Of a DNA stretch of 64,000 bases, positions 13,327 to 21,743 are shown piece by piece. The first letter of the stretch is position 1. Every line of letters starts with the position of its first letter. Origin of the DNA: Osedax fenrisi (Eukaryota > Annelida > Polychaeta > Sabellida > Siboglinidae); the NCBI GenBank assembly GCA_964019155.1, contig OZ025244.1, positions 31,284,327 to 31,348,326 of the forward strand. Direction: 5' to 3'. Made by a program: the position numbers and the translations under genes. Below the pieces are notes generated by a model that saw nothing but the letters and a program-made list of their open reading frames with translations, ran no database searches and had not been told where the DNA came from.

Positions 13327-13355
13327 TCTACTATATAAAAGAAAGTCTATTTAAT

Positions 13356-13386
<31 letters not shown>

Positions 13387-15101
13387 ATCTGGTGAGGTAA
13401 CTCGAGAACCGGGGTACGTCGCGAAAATATTTTATACCCGATCTTAATAAATTTGCAACAGTATGGTCTTGGTCCGGAAAATTTTTTGAATTTGTTACCG
13501 CGTACCCCAGAAAAACCTGAAAAATTGACTTTTTGCCATTAAAATGATTTTTTGTCATCCAAAATCTTCGGCGTCGCTTTTTTGAAATATTTTTTTTACA
13601 TATTTTCGAAGTATTTTTTTGAATTTTTTTTTGAAATTTTTGGAAATTTTTGAAATTTTTTGAAATATTTTTGAAATATTTTTGAGATTTTTTGAAATAT
13701 TTTTGAAATTTTTTGAAATATTTTTAAACATTTTTTTGAAATTTTTTTAAAATATATTTTGTAATATTATTTATATTTTTTGTATTTTAAAAAATATTAT
13801 TTGAAATATTTTTTTATATTTTTCAACTATTCGTTGAAATATTATTATTTTAAGATATAATTAAAACATTATAATTATATAATAAATATATAAATATTAT
13901 AAGATATAAATATTATACTTTTTAAAATATTTGTAGAACATTTATAAAAAATATATTTTGTAATATTTGGAAATATTTGTTGTATCAGAATCAGGAATAG
14001 CTATAATTATATATATAATTATATAAATATGTTTCTACATATGTTTAATTTTATTTAATTGTATATACTAGAAATGTAGGATCAGGAATAGCTCTAATTA
14101 ATAAATAATAAATAGGCAAACAATCAAAAACCGATAAATGTCGAGTCGAGTACTGTTTGGATTTGGGTTTAGGTTTGAGTTTTCGACATTTTTTTAAAAC
14201 ATATTTTGTAATATTTTAAATATTTTTTGTATTTGTTAGCAATTATATATTTTAGAATAATCAGGAATAGCTATAATTAATAAAAATAAATAGTCAAACA
14301 ATCAAAAACCTAGCAACGCCGGGTAGGGTATGACTGCTAATATGTTGAAATATTTTTTATATTTAAAAAATATTTTTAGACACTTTTTAAAAATATATTT
14401 TATAATATTTTAAAGTATTTTTGTATTTTTGTATTTTTACAAAATATTTTACGAATAAGTCTTAAAAAGAACAACGCTAGATCTACATCGGATACAGTTA
14501 GATTTATTAAATATTAGTTAGAAGACAACAATTAAAGAATAGCTATGCATAATTAGGAATAACTATAATTAATAATTGATAGGCAAATAATAAAAAAACG
14601 AGCAACGTCGGGTTGGGTTCGGCAAACAATTCTAAATCAGGAATAGTTATAATTAATAAAGTATATTGAAATTTTTGGAAATTTTTGAAATTTTTTGAAA
14701 TATTTTTGAAATATTTTTGACATTTTTTGAAATATTTTTGAAGTTTTTTTTAAATATTTTTAAAAATTTTTTTGAAATTTTTTTAAAATATATTTTGTAA
14801 TATTATTTATATTTTTTGTATTTTAAAAAATATTATTTGAAATAATTTTTTATATTTTTCAACTATTCGTTGAAATATTATTATTTTAAGATATAATTAA
14901 AATATTATAATTATATAATAAATATATAAATATTATAAGATATAAATATTATACTTTTTAAAATATTTGTAGAACATTTATAAAAAATATATTTTGTAAT
15001 ATTTGGAAATATTTGTGGTATACTAGGAATACAGAATCAGGAATAGCTATAATTAATAAATAATAGATAGGCAAACAATCAAAAATCGATCAACGCAGGG
15101 T
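13327..15101 (+). mobile_element. Helitron-like element, 5' part, interrupted by a DNA transposon
   Basis: The 5' end is TCTACTATATAAAAGAAAGT (one base different from the usual form), with the conserved block at 13387-13577. The element is interrupted at 15101 and resumes at 25729-29929. The two parts without the second target duplication total 5,976 bp, exactly the length of the uninterrupted copy at 47987-53962. Confidence 0.6.
15092..15101. repeat. Left target-site duplication, 10 bp
   Basis: AACGCAGGGT immediately precedes the transposon and recurs at 25719-25728. The unoccupied site occurs once as AACGCAGGGTGCGG at 883 and at 49752, which confirms that the second copy arose on insertion. 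Confidence 0.85.
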
Positions 15102-15115
15102 AAGGGCGATCATAG
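15102..15115 (+). repeat. Left terminal inverted repeat of the DNA transposon
   Basis: AAGGGCGATCATAG matches the reverse complement of 25705-25718 at 12 of 14 positions. Similarity continues patchily inward (TTGGACTAA), consistent with transposase-binding termini. Confidence 0.75.
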
Positions 15116-15377
15116 GAAAAAAAATTTTGTTGGACTAATTACATCTTAAAGCTATTGAAATTCTAAGAATATATGTATACTTCAATTTTTTTTTGAGTCA
15201 TTTTTTATGACACGACATACTGTCAAAGTTACGTAAATTGACAGAAAAAATTAATCTGAAAAATATATTTTCCATTTTATCCTACGCATGCACAGATAGA
15301 TTGTTATTGTTTTCACTTTTAAATATTATTATGAATTTAAATTTTATATATATAGTTGACATCATTAGACATTAAAT

Positions 15378-15919
15378 ATGGATTTAAGAATACGCAAGAA
15401 TTTACCATCATTTTTTAATCCATTATTATTATCGTATACAAAATTACCAACGTATATTGAAATATATAATAGCTATATTTTCATAAAAATCAAAAACTCA
15501 AAAAAATCAAAAAACGAAACTATTAAGAGACTAATGGACATATGGAAAGAGGCTTCTATTCCATCATATAACGAATATTATATATTTAAGAAATTAACTA
15601 AATATATTAATATTGTGGATAATTTATTAAAAAGTCGAAACCGTAAAAACTATCACGAATATTGTCAAAAACACTTGGAAATATATGATAAGCTATTCGA
15701 CATATGCCCATGTAAATGCCTGATATCAGAAGTTTGTGTCTGTGACAAAAAAGTACGCGTTCCCAAAGCTGAGGCTGAATTCCTTCAGGATCAGAGAACT
15801 ACCAGGCTCAGATCAATCCAGCTAGCTACTACATCTACTAGTATTCAGAGTAGACAATGCAGGAAACCCGAACCCAGTCAATCAACTAGTGAATCAACAC
15901 AAGTAGCACCAATAAACTA
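15378..15919 (+). CDS. Transposase exon 1
   Basis: This exon encodes residues 1-180 plus two bases of codon 181. The donor is A|GTAAGT at 15920. Without splicing, translation would end at a TAG overlapping the donor (15918-15920). The product is Lys-rich with the CPCKC...CVC cluster, which may bind zinc, and a Ser/Thr/Gln-rich tail. Confidence 0.8.
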
Positions 15920-16118
15920 GTAAGTATATATTAATAAATGTTAACTTAATTTAAATAAGGATTAATCTAATAAATAATAATTCATGTATGATATACTATA
16001 TATTATTATATTAATTATAATTTTATATACTATTAATTATGTTATTACTCTAAAATTATATAAAAAATTGCATGAGTAATCTTAACAATAATTACATATA
16101 ATTAAATTGGAAGTTATT

Positions 16119-16193
<75 letters not shown>

Positions 16194-16197
16194 AATT

Positions 16198-16256
<59 letters not shown>

Positions 16257-19200
16257 TATATATATTTACATATATATCTAATAGATATATAGATATATTA
16301 TATTTTGTTTATATATGTTATATAATTATATGGTATTGTTTTCTTTTTTATATATAACCAGTAATACAATAAATTTTTGATCTATCTATCTATATATATA
16401 TATATATGTTGTCGCGTTTCCGCAAAGATAGTTCACAATCAGGTTATACGTTTTATTACGAAGAGAACAAGAACCCCGTACTATAAACATGGGTATTATA
16501 CATATTAATATTGAATTATATTTACAAGTCATTACGTTACCTTTTAGTATCAACAGATATTAATATATATAATATAATATATAATGTTAACGTTAATAAT
16601 GTTAAAACAATAATTCGTAGTAGATAATGTAAATGATTTTATACGACTGTGTTGCATCGAGTGTAAGCATTCACTGTAGCAATGTATAAATATCCTGTCA
16701 TCCAGGCATTCGAATAACAACATTTAATATATAAAAACAGTTAATCTATCAGACGCCACGCCCCCTTCTTTACAAATATAAAATCAAATCTAATTCCAAT
16801 CAACAGTTATAATTATAATTGTACATTACCAAAAACATCCATTTCTATATTACATAATAATGTTCACATTTCTCATTCCCACATATATACACACATACAT
16901 TCTATCATAATTACCACTAGTATACCATACTACATTCTATCATAATTACCACTAGTATACCATACTACATTCACCCCTACTAAAAAAATTCCTCCACACC
17001 ACAATTATTCATTCACTCTCTTCAGATTCATTAAATTCTCACACTTAATACACTCATTATTCTTAATGCGATAAACCGCATTATCGCCAAGCTTTTCTAT
17101 CACTGTCCACTTCTTATCACCCCAACTATTCTGTAACTTCCTTCTTCCTAAAACTCTATTCTTTACTCTAACTATATCTCCTATCTCTAATGTATCATAT
17201 TTCATATCTACAATTTGTTCCATATTACTACTCTCCCTAACTATTCGTTCTACCTCTTTCATCTTACACCGCGTATCCTCTACCCAATCACTGCCCTCAT
17301 ATTCCGTTATCCCTCCTAATTTCCGATCGACTAACAACTTTTCTTTCCTCATAAACATCAAATAAAATGGCGAGTAACCAGTTACTGCATGCGGGGTACG
17401 ATTATATACGTATGTCAATTTATTCAAGTGTGAAGGCCATTTTTTTTTCTCATTCACACTTAATGTCCTTAGTAAATTTTGAATCGTACGATTCATCCTC
17501 TCTACCTGCCCATTTCCCATTGGATGATACGGTGTTGTATTACTCTGTTCTATTCCGAATAGTCCGCATAACTCCTTTATTAATGAAGACATAAAGTTTC
17601 TGCCTTGATCCGAATGGATTCTATCGGGTACTCCAAAATTAAAAATCCATTCATTCATTATTACTTTTGCCACCGTTAACGCCGTTTGATCTCTGGTAGG
17701 TATTGCTTTCGTGTATTTGGTATATGCATCTGACATAACGAGTATGCTTTCTCTGCCATCACTAGCTTTATCAACGGTCATAAAATCTATAAATAATATA
17801 GCCAAAGGTTTTTTTGCTGACAAACTCCCCATTCTTATCTTAGGCTTCTTGCATAATTCTTTAGCTTTACTACACGTCTCACACCTCCTAATGTATGACC
17901 TAATGTCCCTATATTTGCCTATCCACGTATACATTTCATTTATTTTTTGAGTTGTCCTTTCTATACCCTGGTGACCATTATCCTCATGAGCTCCTCTTAA
18001 CACCTCTCCTACTAGACTACTTGGCACCATTAACCTGTCATCATATCCTTCCCTTTTCTCATACAGAACTCCATCTCTAACTACTAATCTACCCACGTAT
18101 CCATTCTTACTTGCAATTAATAGTGCTTTGCGAATAACACTGTCATTATTCTGCTCGATTCTTAATTTATCTCTCTCCATCATGGGTACCGTTTCCACTA
18201 ACCCTAACTCTACCTCATCATCATCATACTCCTTGATCTCTGTATCTCCATTTCCTATATTTCTTACTCTTGATAATGCATCGGCTACCACATTTTCTTT
18301 TCCAGGTCTATACTTATAGGTAATATCATAATCAGCTAATCTAGCCATCCATCTTTGTTCTAATGACGTCAATTCTTTTTTATGACTAATATATGATACG
18401 GCTGAGTTATCAGTAATTACAACACAACTACTACCCCTTAAATAGTAACTAAACTTCTCAGTAATCGCCCATACCACTGCTAAAAATTCTAATTTTTTAG
18501 AAGAATAATTCGACTTATTCTGTTCTCCTCGGCGTAACGATCTACTAGCGTACGCTACTACTCTTTTCTCATATTTACCCACTATCTGACTTAATACAGC
18601 CCCCAACCCACTCGCAGATGCATCAGTTTCTACGATAAACTTCTCATCCCAATTCGGTACCACTAATATAGGTGACGAGCATAATGCTGTCTTTAGTTTA
18701 GTAAATGCCTGGTCACATTCTGTGTTCCACTCTACGTTTACGCCCTTACTCCTTCTCCTCGAAACTGGCTTACCCTCCTTCTCATTCACCTCTACTATTA
18801 ACTTATTTAATGGAGCCACTATTCCCGAAAATCCCTTTACAAATTTACGATAATAAGAGCAAAATCCTAATAGTGTCCTTACTTCCCTTAGTGACTTAGG
18901 TGTAGGCCAATCCCTTACTGCCTTTAGTTTTTCATCATCTGCCTCCAATCCCCTTTCTGACACCTTATGACCTAAGAATAATATTTTACTCTTAAAAAAC
19001 TTACATTTGTCCACGTTTAACTTCAGCCCTACCTCTTCTAGTTTACTTAACACCCTATCTATTGTCTCTACATGCTGGTCAACATTATCCGAAAATATTA
19101 CAATATCGTCTAAATAGCAAACTACGTTCTCAAATGTATTATCTCTAAACAGGTTAATCATGATTCTCTGAAACGTTGCCGGTGCATTGATTAACCCAAA

Positions 19201-21704
19201 TGGCATTCTGACAAATTGATATAGACCCAAGGGCGAAATAAATGCAGTTTTATGCTGGTCCTCCCTAACAACTGGAATCTGATTGTACGCAGATTTAAGG
19301 TCTAATGAAGTATAATACTTTTTACCCGCAACGATATCCAATAGGTCATCTACCCTTCGTAAAGGATAAGTATCTCTTATAGTTTTACAATTTAACTTTC
19401 TATAATCTATACATAAACGAATGTCTCCTGATTTTTTTTTTACAATCACCATAGGACTACAGTAGTTACTTTCAGACGGTTCAATAATACCCTCTCTCAA
19501 TAAACTCTCTAAATGATCCTTAACTTGTTGAAGTTGTGCCGGAGGTATTCTCCTATACCCCGAATTCACAGGTACATTGTCTATCGTTCTAATATGATGT
19601 AACCCTGCCCTCGATTCTGATAAATTTTCCCCTTTCTTTGCGAAAGCTTTCTCCCTACTTTTTAATACTGCTCTTAATTTCCCTTTGATTACTACATCAC
19701 TTATTCCTACTAATCCATCTAACCAATAATCCTCACTCTTTATCACCATTACTCCATTTTCTATAAGTATCCTATTACTTATCTCCTCATTTTTTACCAT
19801 TACTTCCCCTAATCTATCACTTATCCTATCATTCTGTAGTTTCCCAATTATATTCATTCCAATTATTCTCAACTGTTCATTGTCCACTAATAAAAATCCT
19901 ACTTCCTCTATCGTACGGCCCTCTATCATTACATTAGTTTCAAAATACCCGAGATACGGTATTAATCCCTCATTAGCGGCCTTAATAGTTAACCATGGTA
20001 GTTTTCCATTAAACCGTGTATCTTTCAATTTATTAAAAAAACTTAATGGTAAGATCGATACCTGACTCCCACTATCTACAAGACACTGTATTCGCTGTCC
20101 TTTCACCATTACCATAACCTCCCTTCTATTCCCAACTAACTGACCTCTCAACCTCTCTCTGCGGGTATCTCTAATTGCTCTACTTGACCCGCTTAATGCA
20201 GAGCATTCGAGTTTAAATTACTCCTACACCATCTTGAGATATGCCCCTGCTTCCCACATTTGAAACATACTATTTCTACTCTACTTCTTCTATTCATACT
20301 CGATTCTAGTGCACGATACCTCCCTTCCCATTCCCTATTAGTTAACTCTAACTTCCTTAATTTCTCTTCTAAGTTATTTTCCCTCGACCTATCTATATCT
20401 CTAACCTCTACCTTATAACACACCTCTTCCGCTAATTCTTCACCTTCCTTTTCCCATTTTACTGCAATCCTCCTAAGATCCTTAATCGATGACTTCCCAA
20501 GCAAAATCATACTCCTTCTTAACTCTACAGATTTTAAATTATGTTTTATACTTTCAATTATGACCTCCTCCCAGCTCCCATCTACTACTTTTAACTCCAT
20601 GCCTAATTCTAAAAGCCCATCTATGAACTTACTAACAATTTCGGTATCCCCTTGCTTCCTAGCCATTATCGAATAAATCATCTCGCCTTTAGATTTACTC
20701 GATGCATATCTATCTCTTAGACTTTCCTTTATTTTTATAATATCCGTAATATCTTCTCCTAACATCATTACTAAGTAAATCTTTGCTGCACCTATCACGT
20801 GATAGCAAGCAAAGGATGCAGCCTCACTATCATTTATTCCCTTTAATCTTACACATTCATTTAACTCTCGTATCCATCTACCTACTTCTGTACTACCATC
20901 AAACTTTTCTAACTTCACATATGACATATCACTACTATTTCCCTTAATTACTTTCACACTATCCTTAATATCCATGACTTTACCAGATCTTAATATCATT
21001 CACATACACACACCACACTTAGTCATTCAGAACTTTTTTTTATTAAAAAATAAGCGGGCGTGTCTATCTAATAGATTAACTAACATAAGCCGGGGTTTTC
21101 TTTAATGTCTCCAAATCGTACGTGCTGTTGTTCGCCGCTGTCACCAATGTTGTCGCGTTTCCGCAAAGATAGTTCACAATCAGGTTATACGTTTTATTAC
21201 GAAGAGAACAAGAACCCCGTACTATAAACATGGGTATTATACATATTAATATTGAATTATATTTACAAGTCATTACAGTACCTTTTAGTATCAACAGATA
21301 TTAATATATATAATATAATATATAATGTTAACGTTAATAATGTTAAAACAATAATTCGTAGTAGATAATGTAAATGATTTTATACGACTGTGTTGCATCG
21401 AGTGTAAGCATTCACTGTAGCAATGTATAAATATCCTGTCATCCAGGCATTCGAATAACAACATTTAATATATAAAAACAGTTAATCTATCAGACGCCAC
21501 GCCCCCTTCTTTACAAATATAAAATCAAATCTAATTCCAATCAACAGTTATAATTATAATTGTACATTACCAAAAACATCCATTTCTATATTACATAATA
21601 ATGTTCACATTTCTCATTCCCACATATATACACACATACATTCTATCATAATTACCACTAGTATACCATACTACATTCTATCATAATTACCACTAGTATA
21701 CCAT

Positions 21705-21743
<39 letters not shown>

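Larger units (their letters stand above)
883..15101 (+). repeat. Higher-order repeat copy A, 14,209 bp period
   Basis: Begins at the AACGCAGGGT reference point and runs to the next one at 15092. Bases 883 to about 7262 are collinear with 25719 onward (offset 24,836). Bases about 7315-15101 are collinear with 41975-49761 (offset 34,660). It therefore lacks 9,824 bp that copy B has. Confidence 0.8.
16407..21710 (-). mobile_element. Intact Ty3/gypsy LTR retrotransposon, 5,304 bp
   Basis: The element lies on the minus strand. Order in its own direction: 5' LTR (21148-21710), PBS, leader, gag, overlapping pol in the -1 frame, PPT and 3' LTR (16407-16969). Pol order PR-RT-RNase H-integrase is that of Ty3/gypsy. 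No env lies between pol and the 3' LTR (only 35 bp), and no chromodomain is evident at the C-terminus. The reading frames are intact and the LTRs are 99.6% identical, so the insertion is young and may be active. It sits in intron 1 of the transposase gene, antisense to it. Confidence 0.95.

Noticed and set aside
13355..13558. Minus frame ending in Thr-His repeats, also at 48015
   Set aside because: The Thr-His run is the TG/CA microsatellite. The rest is the conserved noncoding block.
1..15101. CRISPR array or bacterial repeat
   Set aside because: Modules are degenerate and variable in length, with no constant short repeat and unique spacers. Introns and LTR elements elsewhere show a eukaryote.
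16107..16292. Plus frame of Tyr-Ile repeats
   Set aside because: Pure (TA)n microsatellite.
17367..20065. Several plus-strand frames within pol
   Set aside because: Antisense shadows of the intact pol frame, without domains.
21076..21294. 72-codon minus frame across the 5' LTR and leader
   Set aside because: Begins inside R/U5 and runs through the primer-binding site. No family features, and such a frame is expected by chance.
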